Positions 30,299 to 40,802 of a stretch of DNA of 64,000 nt are shown here, piece after piece. Position 1 is the first letter of the stretch, and every line of letters starts with the position of its first letter. The DNA is taken from NCBI RefSeq assembly GCF_002260845.1, contig NZ_BEDT01000001.1, forward strand, positions 496,001-560,000, in the 5' to 3' direction. The notes under the pieces were generated by a model. That model was not told the origin of the DNA, ran no database searches, and saw only the letters and a program-made list of their open reading frames with translations. This DNA is from Pseudolactococcus reticulitermitis. GTDB lineage: Bacteria > Bacillota > Bacilli > Lactobacillales > Streptococcaceae. The translations under genes and the position numbers were made by a program.

Positions 30299-31429
30299 TT
30301 AACCGATAATGCGTTGTTCAGTCTCGAAATCAAAGAAATGGCCTTTATTGACTTTGAAAGTCAAGTCAACTTCATCACCCGGTTGACGGAAGTCACGGGC
30401 ATCGACTTTCGAAACAAACTCAGTATCACCAATCTTAGAATAGAGCATCGTTTCAGCACCCAGCAATTCAGAAACGACAACTTCCGCTTTCACATTTTGA
30501 TTCGGGAAGACTTCTTGGACGATGCCATCAGCTGAAATATCTTCCGGACGGATACCAAACCAAACTTTTTTCTTATCGTATCCAGCATTTTTAAGGACTT
30601 TTTGTTGGCCTTCTGGAATGGCAATATCAAGACCAGCACCATTTGTCATGCAAGCCCCATCAACTGTGACTTCAAAAAAGTTCATGGCAGGACTACCGAT
30701 AAAACCAGCGACGAATTTGTTAGCAGGTTCGTTATAGAGTTCTTTCGGCGCACCGATTTGTTCAATACGACCAGTTGTGCCGTCAGGGCTCTTAGACGCA
30801 CTCATGATAACAATCCGATCCGCAAGGGTCATCGCTTCTGTTTGGTCATGGGTAACATAAATGGTTGTTGCCCCAATCCGACGGTGAATTTTCGCAATTT
30901 CTGCACGCATGGAAACCCTAAGTTTAGCATCCAAGTTGGACAAAGGTTCGTCCATAAGGAAGACTTTGGCATCACGGACAATGGCACGTCCCATGGCCAC
31001 ACGTTGGCGTTGACCGCCGGACATATCAGCTGGTTTACGGTCTAGAAGCTCAGTCAAACCAAGGATCGCTGCCGCTTCTTCGACACGTTTTTTGATTTCA
31101 TCTTTTTTGTATTTGCGCAATTTCAGACCAAAAGCCATGTTGTCGAAGACAGTCATGTGCGGATAAAGGGCGTAGTTTTGGAAAACCATGGCGATGTCAC
31201 GGTCTTTAGGTGCTACGTCATTCATCCGCACACCGTCAATCGTGAATTCACCACTTGTGATGTCTTCAAGACCTGCAATCATCCGAAGGGTTGTTGATTT
31301 ACCACAACCTGAAGGTCCGACGAAAACGATAAATTCTTTATCTTTCACATCCAAATTGAAATCTTCTACGGATTTGATTTTGGCGTTGGGATATACTTTG
31401 TCTACATGTTCTAATTTAAGGGTTGTCAT
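30299..31429 (-). CDS. msmK: Sugar ABC transporter ATP-binding protein (MsmK/UgpC/MalK type)
   Basis: A 376-residue ATPase of the carbohydrate-importer class. Walker A is [20 protein letters not shown] near residue 38, the signature is [20 protein letters not shown] near 134, Walker B is [16 protein letters not shown], then [16 protein letters not shown], and a C-terminal TOBE regulatory domain (FGIRPEDI, then QRIIG). In streptococci a single MsmK serves several sugar importers, and this gene also stands alone without permeases. A cre-like site precedes it. Confidence 0.92.
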   Translation of the reverse strand: MTTLKLEHVDKVYPNAKIKSVEDFNLDVKDKEFIVFVGPSGCGKSTTLRMIAGLEDITSGEFTIDGVRMNDVAPKDRDIAMVFQNYALYPHMTVFDNMAFGLKLRKYKKDEIKKRVEEAAAILGLTELLDRKPADMSGGQRQRVAMGRAIVRDAKVFLMDEPLSNLDAKLRVSMRAEIAKIHRRIGATTIYVTHDQTEAMTLADRIVIMSASKSPDGTTGRIEQIGAPKELYNEPANKFVAGFIGSPAMNFFEVTVDGACMTNGAGLDIAIPEGQQKVLKNAGYDKKKVWFGIRPEDISADGIVQEVFPNQNVKAEVVVSELLGAETMLYSKIGDTEFVSKVDARDFRQPGDEVDLTFKVNKGHFFDFETEQRIIG

Positions 31430-31467
31430 TGTGTCTACCTCTTTTTTATTTGATAGGTTTATTTTAA

Positions 31468-31481
31468 CGCAAACGCTTTCA
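31468..31481 (-). promoter_or_regulatory. Likely cre site upstream of msmK
   Basis: CGCAAACGCTTTCA on the + strand matches 12 of 14 positions of TGWNANCGNTNWCA. It lies next to a TATAAT (- strand, near 31481-31487), about 40 bases before the ATG. Confidence 0.6.
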
Positions 31482-31544
31482 TTATATGATAGACAAACTG
31501 CACACTATTTATATACAGATTGAACATCAAAATTTTTATCTAAC

Positions 31545-31580
31545 AAAAAACGATCTAATCTGCAACGACTAGATCGTTTT
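31545..31580 (-). terminator. Terminator of the pilus operon
   Basis: AAAACGATCTA on both arms in inverted orientation around a 12-base loop, followed on the - strand by TTTTTTG. It lies just after the sortase stop codon. Confidence 0.85.
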
Positions 31581-31586
31581 AAATGT

Positions 31587-32471
31587 TCAAACTTCAACCG
31601 AAGTCTCACCCTTTCTTCGTCTCCTTAGCTTTCTCATTGCCAATAGCAAATATATAAGGAGCAAAATCACGAGTAGACTGAGACCAAACCATAACCAGAG
31701 ATGATTGGTTTTCTTGCTTGCTTGCATCGCTTTGACTGCTTTTAACATGCTCGGCGTGAAAGGGACACGTTCTCCCGTTACCAACAAGCGATGGCTATTG
31801 ATTCCGATTGGGACGCAAGTGACCAAGGTCGTTTGATCTTTGTCTGCCTCATGGCGAATGGCTGTGGCATTATCTGCCGTAACTTTGCTGATTTTAGAGA
31901 CCTTATAGGCTAAGTAGTTGCCTGCAACCTTGTAAATGATGAGTTCTCCTTTTTTGAGTTTCGGTACCTCATTAAACAAGGTTGCACTGGGAATACCGGA
32001 GTGACCTGCGACAACGGAATGATTGCCCGTCCCTCCAGAAATCGGACTGCTTGTCGCAAGCCAAGTCGCCCCAACTTGTAGAAACTGCTCACTGCTATTA
32101 TCGAAAATCGGCAGATATTGCTGGATTGTTGGCAGATAAATCTCACCAATCATGTGCTTGACATAAATCGGTAGGGTAATCGGATCATAGGTCAGTTCAT
32201 TCAGACTTTCTTGCGAATAGGGATCTTCTAGCGAATTTTGGCGTGCCACTTCTTGACGTTTAGCCATCTGATCACTAATTTCTCGCGCACTTTTTTGTTG
32301 CCTTTCCTGAACTGACATCATCCGTTCAACCAGCACATCATTAAGGCTATTGCGCACCATAGGATAGACGAGGGAACCGACACCAACTAAGACACAGATG
32401 ACAATCCCAAGCGTCAGCAAGAAATCCTGAAACCTTTTTTTAGATTGTGTTTTTGGCGTCTTTTGGGTCAT
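31587..32471 (-). CDS. srtC: Class C (pilus-assembly) sortase
   Basis: A 294-residue sortase with an N-terminal membrane helix (FLLTLGIVICVLVGVGSLVY) and a second one near the C-terminus (LWLWFGLSLLVILLLIYLLL), the class C layout. The lid motif is LEDPYSQES near residue 80, the catalytic His is in VVAGHSGIP, the catalytic Cys is in TLVTCVPIGINSHRLLVTGE, and the Arg is in HRLLVTG. It polymerises the pilins encoded upstream. The start at 32471 has GGAGG nine bases ahead; an in-frame TTG three codons up is within that site. Last gene of the pilus operon. Confidence 0.93.
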   Translation of the reverse strand: MTQKTPKTQSKKRFQDFLLTLGIVICVLVGVGSLVYPMVRNSLNDVLVERMMSVQERQQKSAREISDQMAKRQEVARQNSLEDPYSQESLNELTYDPITLPIYVKHMIGEIYLPTIQQYLPIFDNSSEQFLQVGATWLATSSPISGGTGNHSVVAGHSGIPSATLFNEVPKLKKGELIIYKVAGNYLAYKVSKISKVTADNATAIRHEADKDQTTLVTCVPIGINSHRLLVTGERVPFTPSMLKAVKAMQASKKTNHLWLWFGLSLLVILLLIYLLLAMRKLRRRRKGETSVEV

Positions 32472-32497
32472 CCTCCCCAACCTCCTATTCCTTTAAG

Positions 32498-34186
32498 TTA
32501 AGCTGCTTCCTGCGCGTTTTTACGTTTCAAGTAGTAGAGCACACCGGCACCGCCCAAACCAGCGACAGCAACAAGACCAAAGATGGCAAAGCCACGACCA
32601 CCGGTTGATGGCAAGAAGTTGTTAGGTGTGTTATAAATGTTGTGGTTAGCATCTGTTTTATTGCCATTCACAGCTAAGTCAGTGCCAGAATCATAAATAT
32701 CTGACTGATTCGGTTGGAAAGCGATAGATGGTTCTAAGAGACGATAACCAGCTGGCGCAGTCACTTCTGTTAATCCATAGACCAAGTCTGGGTCAAGACC
32801 TAGCAAGGTCAAGGTCCCATCAGAACCGACTGATAATATATCAACACCAGTTGCACTCGCTGTTACCATATAAACCCCGCTACCTGAAGTCCCAATTTCT
32901 TTGAACCTCAGATTACCTGTCACACCATCACCAACTGAGAAAGTTGCCCCAGTCAATGGATAACCTGTGTTGGCATCATTTTTTTGGAATTTATATTTGG
33001 CAGTGATACTCTTGACCTCCCCTTCATCAGGGACGACTTCAAAGCCATTATCTTCTGTCACTTTATAGTTGGCTTTGTTTTTGATGTCCATCAAGATATT
33101 TTCTGGATGGGCTTCAAAGTAAGCTTCATCCAACCAACATGCTACTGTAAAGGTCAAGGTTTTGCTCGCAAGTTCAGCCCATTTTGTCGTATCACCACTT
33201 GGTGTCATTGGAGAAATCGTCAAACTAGCTTTTGACCCCCCATCTCCTACAAGGCTTGTTGTCGGATTAGCGACTGCTGTCAAGTCATATTGTGACAAGA
33301 AATCGTTCAATGATTGTGTCTTAGTCCCATCATTGACCAGCGTTGTCGGCTCATCGTAGCCACCGAAAATCAAGCCTAAACCTGGCATTTCATTGACCGT
33401 GAATGATTTGTACTTGAGATTTCCTGTCGCAGCAATTCTTTCACCCAAATCGCGTGGTAATTTAAGGGAAATGTCATAAGAGATGTGTTGTGCCAGAGAA
33501 ACATGCGCGTCATTTGAATTGGTAAAATCTTTGGTTAATTGTCCGACTTCATTTTTAGGATAGATGTTAATTATCGGCTCAGTCCCATTCAAGGGCATAG
33601 CAACCAATGTTGGAATGGTACCGATAACATTTGACCCGACTTCTCCAGCACCGATAGTGGTCACAGTATTTTTAGGTCGTGTCGTTTCGACTACGGCATA
33701 GATGGCATCCTTACCACTACTTGTTTTGGTTGGCAGGTCTGCAAAGGTCACTTGACCATCTGCAATCCCATCAGCGTTTTTACCTGTCGCTGCATCGACT
33801 TTTTCAGTCCCGACAATTGTACCACGTGCCTTAATTTCAGCATTACTTTCATGTTTAATCAGATTAAAGTAATCACTGTAAATTTGAGCTGGTGTCTTGC
33901 CAATCCCAGCTGGCGAAATAGCATAAGTATAGTATTTTTCCGATACATCAACAATTGTAAACCCTGCACCTGGCAGATAATCACCGATTAAACTGCTGGG
34001 TCTCGTATTCCCATTATTTTCATGAATGGTGTCGTCCCCATTCTCAATCTTGTGAATGACCAAATCTTTGGTCGTCGTCCCATTTCCTGCCGCCTGTACG
34101 ACATGTGGTAGGACAGCTAAACTCCCTAGGGTTACTAGCGACAGCGCTGTCAAGATGACCGCTTTTTTTCTTACTCTCGTTTCCAT
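32498..34186 (-). CDS. Major (backbone) pilin with LPSTG anchor
   Basis: A 562-residue secreted pilin. It has a signal peptide (KKAVILTALSLVTLGSLAVL), the pilin motif NIYPKN near residue 215 whose Lys is the usual polymerisation site, Cna-B/SpaA-type isopeptide domains with the E-box LVYGLTEVTAPAGYRLL near 470, and the anchor LPSTGG at about 525 followed by a hydrophobic tail and KRKNAQEAA. One Cys sits at VACWLDEAYF. The start at 34186 is preceded by AAAGGAGAAGG. It directly precedes srtC, and a large intergenic hairpin separates it from the adhesin gene. Confidence 0.92.
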   Translation of the reverse strand: METRVRKKAVILTALSLVTLGSLAVLPHVVQAAGNGTTTKDLVIHKIENGDDTIHENNGNTRPSSLIGDYLPGAGFTIVDVSEKYYTYAISPAGIGKTPAQIYSDYFNLIKHESNAEIKARGTIVGTEKVDAATGKNADGIADGQVTFADLPTKTSSGKDAIYAVVETTRPKNTVTTIGAGEVGSNVIGTIPTLVAMPLNGTEPIINIYPKNEVGQLTKDFTNSNDAHVSLAQHISYDISLKLPRDLGERIAATGNLKYKSFTVNEMPGLGLIFGGYDEPTTLVNDGTKTQSLNDFLSQYDLTAVANPTTSLVGDGGSKASLTISPMTPSGDTTKWAELASKTLTFTVACWLDEAYFEAHPENILMDIKNKANYKVTEDNGFEVVPDEGEVKSITAKYKFQKNDANTGYPLTGATFSVGDGVTGNLRFKEIGTSGSGVYMVTASATGVDILSVGSDGTLTLLGLDPDLVYGLTEVTAPAGYRLLEPSIAFQPNQSDIYDSGTDLAVNGNKTDANHNIYNTPNNFLPSTGGRGFAIFGLVAVAGLGGAGVLYYLKRKNAQEAA

Positions 34187-34212
34187 CGTACCTTCTCCTT
34201 TTAAGATGCTGG

Positions 34213-34248
34213 GATGTTGCATCAAGGGCTTAAACCCGGCGCAACATC
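34213..34248 (-). promoter_or_regulatory. Intergenic stem-loop between the adhesin and backbone pilin genes
   Basis: Outer arms GATGTTGC (34213-34220) and GCAACATC (34241-34248) enclose an inner inverted repeat GGGCTTAAACCC (34226-34237). There is no T-run, so it is not an obvious terminator. It may be an RNA processing or stability element that keeps the pilin message abundant. Confidence 0.5.
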
Positions 34249-34335
34249 ACTTCTTGTCGACCCATAACGGGATCTCTGCCTATTTTTTTCAAGATCTAGT
34301 TAAAAGCTTAACGTTTTTTCCCTCCTCTTATCTCA

Positions 34336-37300
34336 TTAAATTTCGTGTTTATAGGTGCGACTCTTTTGTTTAAAGTGATACAAGAACACCGCACCTGCTA
34401 CAGCTAAGGTCATGATAAGCAGGGATAGCTTGAAGCCAGGCCCACCTGTGACAGGTAATTTAGCACCTGTGCTTTGGTTAATAATCGTAGTAAAGGCAGC
34501 TGTCAAATCACTGTTAGAGGCTGTAGATGGCACTGCAGTGAGCGCGGTATAGTCTGCTGCATTACTGTCAAATTCTGCTAGGAGATTGTCGCCTGCTAAT
34601 GTGTAAGCACCCGTTTCCTTGACGTAGTAAGTATAGGTATCTCCACCACTCGTTGCCTTGTCAAGCAGCGCACTTGACCACTGCCAAGTATTGCTGGCGT
34701 TCAGTGTAACGGTCATCAGGTACTGATAATCGCCAGTTGCTGTCTTCCGATAGAGCTCAACCTCGACATGATCAATGCTACTGATTAAGCTGGCATCCCC
34801 ACGAAACTCCTTCTTAAAGCCAACCTTGACAAAATCGCCAAGTTCGCGTTCTTCAACGGTATTTTTCAGGATAATGTAGTAGTTCCCATTGCTATCGTTG
34901 ACAATTCGGTTGGCACTGTCGTAGGTGTCAGAACCGATGGTTAAGCTACCGATTGCCTGATCATCGCCACCACTTGTTTCAAAGTTTGGCAAGATAGACT
35001 GACCTGTGCGTGAGTCGACAATGTCCACTTCACGCACATAATAATGATAAGTTGCCGTACCCGTCATATCCGTCATCGGCAAGTCAGTAACCGTCGCCTT
35101 AAAGTCATTAGCCTGTGTCAACTCAAGACTTGCGATTTTCGTTGGCAAGGTATCGCCGATTTGTCCTGTCCCATCGCGATAGACATCGACTTTGACGACA
35201 TAGTAAGGGAGATCTTCCGAGATAACGAAAACATTACTAGCTGAGAAGTCCCATTGTTTTTCAACGGTTAGATTACGTTTGAGTTTTTCATTATTCAAAA
35301 TCAGTTGTTTTGAAGCATCAAAGGTGAAGTTCGGATTGTCAATGACTTGACCGTTGACAGCCACTTCCTGCCAAACGGCTTGTCCGCTAGGAGCGGTAAG
35401 TCTGAAGTAGACGGGCTCACTTAAAAGTTGATACCCGTCTGGCGCTTGTAGCTCAGTCAAACGGTAGTAACCTTGGGTCAAGCCCTCACGGGTAATCTGA
35501 CCACCTGTGATGTCAAACTCACCGAGAGCGTTAGCTCCCTCTGGATAGATGGCTTGATAATCGCCACCCATTTTCTTTTCAAGTCGGACACGCGCGCCGC
35601 TCAATGGATTGACACCTTCAAGGTCACCATCGTCTTTGACAAGGGTCAGATTAAAATTGACACCTTGCGCACCACCGCCAGCGCTTGAGTAGACATGCTC
35701 AACTTCTTCACCTTGACGAATCGTGATTTGATCCCACATGGCAACTGTTGCTTCATTTTGAAGCTTAGAAGGGGTTGCTCCTGCTTTGACTTGTGTCACA
35801 TACTCGACGATAAAGGTCCGATTATCACGCGCTTCATCATCGCCGTAGACACGGTTCTCCCCAAAGGTGAGTTGGAAGTATTCATCTGGTGTATTTTTAA
35901 TACGGGCTTCTGTGAAGTCATTGCCATAATTAGCTTCATAGCCTGTTTGACCGCCAGTTCCTGTAAAGAAGCGATAACCTAGCTCGGCTATCCTCTGAAG
36001 ATGACCGCCATAGCTTGCTTCTGCAACACCTGAGCTAACCGCACCAGCGCCCCATATAAAGCGGTTTGATTGCGGTTGAGGGGTATAAGAACGATATTGC
36101 GTCGTCCCATTGACCCCATCAACTGGCATTGGTGCCCAACCGTCCTCCCCTGGATCCTGAAGGTCACGATTCCAGTACTGGAAGATTTTACCATCTGCTG
36201 GATTTTGAGGTGTTATATTAGGATAAGCTGGCAGACTACCTTTCTTAGCTGCCATATTGGCCATCGCATTTTCATCAAAGTGTTTACTGCCCATGCTGAC
36301 CGCGATATTTTTCGGCATGAGTTGATAGTCTGTTCCCGCTGTTAAGAGCTGACCTTTAGTCAGGTTACCTGTGCCATCCTTAACGGCCTCATAAACATTG
36401 ATAAGCGGTAGACCGCTAGCATCTTTGAGATAGGTTTGCGCAGCATCTATTTCATCTGTGAAGAGGAGTTGTTGGAAAGCATAGCCACTTGGATTGACCT
36501 GAACTTGCCAAGTCGCCAGATCTTTTTCGCCTTCTTCAGTGCCTAGGGTACCGATTTTATTGACCAAATTTGTTTCAAAGTCCCAAGCCCCCTCGGTACT
36601 GGTTTCCATATCGTTCCCGAGACCCGGCACGGCCAACTTGGCGATATTTTTATAGTTTTGATTCGTCAGTGGATCTTGACCCAGAGGATTATCATGGGTC
36701 ATGGTCATGAGGAAGATGACATTAAAGGTCTTGTTAGTTGCTTTGAGAAAGACTACCTTGAGCACCTTAGTCTGCTCATCATACTGGACTTCGTAGTCAA
36801 CGCCCTCTATGAAGTCATAGCTTGGTCTATTTTCAGCACCATTGGCTATCGCCTCTGGTGTCACACGACCGATTGCTGCGTAGAGTGGGTTATGTCCCCA
36901 ACCATAAATACCAAAAACGCCAACAGATTCTACGACCCGAACAGATCCAGGCACATAGTGGTAACTCGTTTCATTTTGTCCTAGATCAGCAGTTTCCAGA
37001 TGAGACAAATCATCACTAAAGACTGTGCCAGCAGGTAGAGGGGCTTGGCCAGTATTAAAGGTCGTCGTAAATCCGACCATTTCCTCGCTAGCAGTCCCTT
37101 GATAAAGCGGTGGTTCTTGTGAGCCGTCAGCACTATTATCAGCAATCAATCCATCCCAATTCCAAGAAAGCGCCATTTTCCTCACGCGACCAAACAAGTA
37201 AGCGGCCTCATTGACATCTAACCCGCCAATAGCCTGATCTGGTCTGCCTTCAAAGTCATACCCCTCAGGGACACGAAAGGCTACTTTTTTCCCGTTCAAA

Positions 37301-39561
37301 TCATTATAGATTTCAAGCCAGCCAGTACCAACGTCATCCCCATCTTTTTTAGAATTTTCTTGGTTTTCACCCCAGTAACCTATTACTTTGTTAAAGAAAC
37401 GTAGATCCGGATTGATGTCCCAATTCCAAGGGTCATTTGGCATCCACCCTCTGTCTTTATGGCTCCAATAATCATGGTAAGTCTCTAGTCCTGGCCAATC
37501 ATAGTTAGCATTAGCGTTGGGTTGTGTATCCCAGGAGTTGAGATAGCCTTTGTAGGCGCTAACGCTTTCATGGGCATCAAAGGTGATGAGCAAATCTTCA
37601 CTCAGGAGTGTCTTATAAGCCCCTAAGAGTTGAATTTCAAAGCCACTTTCATAGCCTAATCCAGCGTATAGCTTGGTGCCATCAGGTAGCAATAAATTTT
37701 CATCATCTAGGTTTCTCATTTTCAAGGTATAATCAACATCTTTAACTAAGAGATGATCTGCTGTGCCATCCGACTTAGTCGTTGAAACTTTTAATGTTTC
37801 AGGCAAGAGTTCCCGTTTGTAATAAACCCATTTATATTTACTATAATTATATTCGATAATCGTCCCTGGTTCATATTTTTCCCACTCGTTTCGATAGAGG
37901 ATATAAGAATCAACAATTTTACCATTAACAATGGCTTGGTCGGTTGTATTATACCTAATCCGCCAGCTGCTGGTCATATGGTTGGCTGGTGATGGATTCT
38001 TGGTAAATTCCTTTTGGATGCCAAACTCACCCTCATCTCCGGGCACAATATAGCCACCATCACCTGATTCCCCGATTCCCGTGATCTTGGCGTGGTTGCC
38101 CAGAGCAATCGTTTGGTCTGGATGATCAGTCATGTAACCTGCATCTTTCGTGAACCGTGTCGTATAAGTCACTTGATAGTTGCGTTTGGCAAAGAAAGGC
38201 GCTTGTGGTGGCGTGATGGTCATCGTAGACTGACCACTACTATTCGTCCCAAATGACTTGGTGAAGCTCAAGGCATCTGCTTGACCGTTTAGTGGTGTGA
38301 TGATGACACTTCCTTGTTCATAGGTATGTGTCCCTGCTCCTGCCGGTGTGACTGACAAGTCATCTTCTATGGGGTTATTAAGACTACCATCTATCGGATA
38401 ATAAGCTTTAATCGTCCAGTAGAGGAGGGCGTAGGCATAATCTGTCTTGGTGCCTGGACTGTTATCCGCTTTGAAGTACTTGATTTTATCCTGACCATTT
38501 TCTTCGTCAAGTCTTTTGGAGATAACACCTGTCCCTTGGGCAACGTCGAATTCGCCAGAATTAACCTCTTCCCAAGCATCGTTGCCAGATTTGAAGCTGG
38601 CTTTATTGGTAAATTTAGTCGCAGCAGGATTGGTGATATGCGTCTTAACTACCACTTTATAGCTGGCACGGCTCTGACTGCCATCTTGCGGTTGAATCGT
38701 CCAAGTCACCTCATGATTGGTGGTGTTATTCATCTCCGTATAACCACTCGGTTTTAAGAGTGCCTCCCAGTCACTCGCACCTTTTTCTTTTTTAGAAAGT
38801 GCTGCTGAGACAAATTCTTGGTCAGTCCCATAGTCATCTTTGATAATCAGATTAGATAAGGATTGATTTTGACCCGTTCCTTCATTCACAAGGACTTCCC
38901 AAGTGATGATACCTGTGTCTTTATCATAGGCCGTCTGTGTCTTGGTGATTTCAGCGTCACCATCCGGCTGTGGATTAATCGTCACGGTGTTGCCACCGAC
39001 ATGCCCCAAATCAATCGTTTCATTGGTATCTGTCTGACTAAACTCGAACCAAGTATTAATAGCGAGATGACCTGAGACATTATCGAGACTGAGCACGATT
39101 GGCATCCAAGTCAGGGTAATTTTGCGATCCGACGTGATGGTATAGGTCGCAAAAGGTGTATTGCTAAAAGCGCCCTGCCCATAGATTGTCCCAGACATCC
39201 CCCCACTTGGCATGTGGAAGTAGCTCGGTAAATTCTCGAAAACAGTTGGTGTGCTAAGGATGCTTGCTGTTTTCAAGTCATTGTCTAGCGACCAGTTGAT
39301 AATCATCCTGACATTGGTTTTGTCCGCCACGGTGGCACCATTGCCAAGCGTCAGATAAGTGCCGTCTCCTTCAGGGTCGATTTGTAACGTGGTCGAGTCG
39401 GTTCTAAAAGCCCCACCACTATTTTGCGTGACTTGGAAGTCACCTGCATCTGCCAACACCTTGGTCGGTAGATAGCTAAGATTGAAAAATTGAGGCACCA
39501 AAACGCTCAATAACATCAGAAGATGAACGATTTTGGTCTTAATTTTAACTATTTTTTTCAT
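34336..39561 (-). CDS. Giant LPXTG-anchored adhesin, probable pilus tip protein
   Basis: A 1741-residue secreted protein, by far the largest in the window. A signal peptide occupies about residues 1-38. Several beta-rich adhesin repeats follow, such as ITKTQTAYDKDTGIITWEVL near 205, of the collagen-binding Cna-B/DUF11-like kind. Near 1385 there is a SpaA/Cna-B domain with YYRLTELQAPDGYQLL, and further Cna-B modules (YYVKETGAYTLAG) follow. The anchor is LPVTGG at 1702-1707 plus a hydrophobic tail and RTYKHEI. It lacks a YPKN pilin motif, which fits a tip adhesin. The receptor is unknown. Its ATG overlaps the basal pilin stop by 4 bases. Confidence 0.88.
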   Translation of the reverse strand: MKKIVKIKTKIVHLLMLLSVLVPQFFNLSYLPTKVLADAGDFQVTQNSGGAFRTDSTTLQIDPEGDGTYLTLGNGATVADKTNVRMIINWSLDNDLKTASILSTPTVFENLPSYFHMPSGGMSGTIYGQGAFSNTPFATYTITSDRKITLTWMPIVLSLDNVSGHLAINTWFEFSQTDTNETIDLGHVGGNTVTINPQPDGDAEITKTQTAYDKDTGIITWEVLVNEGTGQNQSLSNLIIKDDYGTDQEFVSAALSKKEKGASDWEALLKPSGYTEMNNTTNHEVTWTIQPQDGSQSRASYKVVVKTHITNPAATKFTNKASFKSGNDAWEEVNSGEFDVAQGTGVISKRLDEENGQDKIKYFKADNSPGTKTDYAYALLYWTIKAYYPIDGSLNNPIEDDLSVTPAGAGTHTYEQGSVIITPLNGQADALSFTKSFGTNSSGQSTMTITPPQAPFFAKRNYQVTYTTRFTKDAGYMTDHPDQTIALGNHAKITGIGESGDGGYIVPGDEGEFGIQKEFTKNPSPANHMTSSWRIRYNTTDQAIVNGKIVDSYILYRNEWEKYEPGTIIEYNYSKYKWVYYKRELLPETLKVSTTKSDGTADHLLVKDVDYTLKMRNLDDENLLLPDGTKLYAGLGYESGFEIQLLGAYKTLLSEDLLITFDAHESVSAYKGYLNSWDTQPNANANYDWPGLETYHDYWSHKDRGWMPNDPWNWDINPDLRFFNKVIGYWGENQENSKKDGDDVGTGWLEIYNDLNGKKVAFRVPEGYDFEGRPDQAIGGLDVNEAAYLFGRVRKMALSWNWDGLIADNSADGSQEPPLYQGTASEEMVGFTTTFNTGQAPLPAGTVFSDDLSHLETADLGQNETSYHYVPGSVRVVESVGVFGIYGWGHNPLYAAIGRVTPEAIANGAENRPSYDFIEGVDYEVQYDEQTKVLKVVFLKATNKTFNVIFLMTMTHDNPLGQDPLTNQNYKNIAKLAVPGLGNDMETSTEGAWDFETNLVNKIGTLGTEEGEKDLATWQVQVNPSGYAFQQLLFTDEIDAAQTYLKDASGLPLINVYEAVKDGTGNLTKGQLLTAGTDYQLMPKNIAVSMGSKHFDENAMANMAAKKGSLPAYPNITPQNPADGKIFQYWNRDLQDPGEDGWAPMPVDGVNGTTQYRSYTPQPQSNRFIWGAGAVSSGVAEASYGGHLQRIAELGYRFFTGTGGQTGYEANYGNDFTEARIKNTPDEYFQLTFGENRVYGDDEARDNRTFIVEYVTQVKAGATPSKLQNEATVAMWDQITIRQGEEVEHVYSSAGGGAQGVNFNLTLVKDDGDLEGVNPLSGARVRLEKKMGGDYQAIYPEGANALGEFDITGGQITREGLTQGYYRLTELQAPDGYQLLSEPVYFRLTAPSGQAVWQEVAVNGQVIDNPNFTFDASKQLILNNEKLKRNLTVEKQWDFSASNVFVISEDLPYYVVKVDVYRDGTGQIGDTLPTKIASLELTQANDFKATVTDLPMTDMTGTATYHYYVREVDIVDSRTGQSILPNFETSGGDDQAIGSLTIGSDTYDSANRIVNDSNGNYYIILKNTVEERELGDFVKVGFKKEFRGDASLISSIDHVEVELYRKTATGDYQYLMTVTLNASNTWQWSSALLDKATSGGDTYTYYVKETGAYTLAGDNLLAEFDSNAADYTALTAVPSTASNSDLTAAFTTIINQSTGAKLPVTGGPGFKLSLLIMTLAVAGAVFLYHFKQKSRTYKHEI

Positions 39562-40709
39562 CGTGTGTCACCTCCAATCTCTTTTGGATTGGTTTCGAGA
39601 TGTTGTTTGCGCTTACAAATCAACAAAATGATGAGCAAAAGTAAGCCACCACCCAGCGCTGTGTAGCCGAGCAATTGTTCCCCAGTTATGGGCAACGTGC
39701 CTGCTGGTGTTTGGGGTGGTTGACCAGGTGTCTGTGGTAATTCGCCTCGGAGATTGTCAACCACGGCATCGGGCATGGTGGTCGTTTTACCGTCAACGGT
39801 AATCGTTACCGGTTGCGTTGAATCTGCGGGTACTGTGACTTTGACTTTAAGTGCCGCATCGGTAATCTGATAACCATTAGGTGCTGTGACTTCCTCAAAG
39901 AAATACTCCCCAATCGGCAACCAGTGATTACCAGTTGTCACTAGACCCTTGTTATCAGATGTCATGATGGTCACCTTGGGATTCGTCACATCCACCCATT
40001 GATTGTCATTGTCTAGCCTATCTTCATGAAGATAGAGTTTTTGACCAGTTGCATCGACCTTATAAAGTCTAAAGCTTGCACCTGCTAAAACACCTAAGTC
40101 ATTGCCTTGACTATCCTTACCATGTTTGTAAAAATAGGGATCCCTCACATACTGATAGTTTTTCGGATAGAGATGGATCGGATTCGCAACATCTGAACTA
40201 AACGGTAGCGTTAAGAAAATCGGTTGAGAAATCTCTAACTTGGCAATCGCGGGATGCGTCGTTTCAATAATCAAATACTTAGCATATTGCCCATTTGACT
40301 GTTCCGGTAACTGGAAAGTCGCCAATCCCTTGGTGCCAGTCGTCCCTGTGATTTCAGTGGCAACTTTTAAGCCTTTGTCGTCAAAGTAGGATGCCCCATA
40401 GGTGTCATTGAGTTGATAAAGGTCACTTTCTGTCGCGCCACTGTCGACTAATGTCGTGACATCGTAAACTGTAAAACCCGCACCATTCAACAAAAAATTA
40501 TCATCAATAGGCAGTTCTGTACCTTGATTGTCATACTTCGTCGTCGTGTCATTTTCGTCCAACAACACCTTATGTAGCCTGACAGTCACGGTCGTATCAG
40601 CGTCTGCCTGTACCGCCTTTACGCCCGTTACTAGAAACAAGATTGCAACAACGAGCCCTACCATATCCAGTAAGCGTCGCCGGCACCTTGTCATCCTTAT
40701 TTTTTTCAT
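39558..40709 (-). CDS. Basal/minor pilin with LPITG anchor
   Basis: A 383-residue secreted pilin. It has a signal peptide (LLDMVGLVVAILFLVTGVKA), the motif PIHLYPKN near residue 185, one SpaA/Cna-B domain with an E-box-like EYFFEEVTAPNGYQITDAAL near 270, a proline-rich stretch GELPQTPGQPPQTPAG just before the anchor, LPITG at 339-343, then the hydrophobic tail and basic end. Proline-rich tails next to the anchor are typical of basal pilins that join the shaft to the wall. First gene of the operon; AAGGAGG precedes the ATG. Confidence 0.88.
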   Translation of the reverse strand: MKKIRMTRCRRRLLDMVGLVVAILFLVTGVKAVQADADTTVTVRLHKVLLDENDTTTKYDNQGTELPIDDNFLLNGAGFTVYDVTTLVDSGATESDLYQLNDTYGASYFDDKGLKVATEITGTTGTKGLATFQLPEQSNGQYAKYLIIETTHPAIAKLEISQPIFLTLPFSSDVANPIHLYPKNYQYVRDPYFYKHGKDSQGNDLGVLAGASFRLYKVDATGQKLYLHEDRLDNDNQWVDVTNPKVTIMTSDNKGLVTTGNHWLPIGEYFFEEVTAPNGYQITDAALKVKVTVPADSTQPVTITVDGKTTTMPDAVVDNLRGELPQTPGQPPQTPAGTLPITGEQLLGYTALGGGLLLLIILLICKRKQHLETNPKEIGGDTR

Positions 40710-40802
40710 CGCCCCACCCTCCTTAATTTCTCACAATTTCATCTGATTTAATCTATTGCCTCACTTTTCTTCCTATAAAAATGTTTATCTTATCACATCT
40801 AT

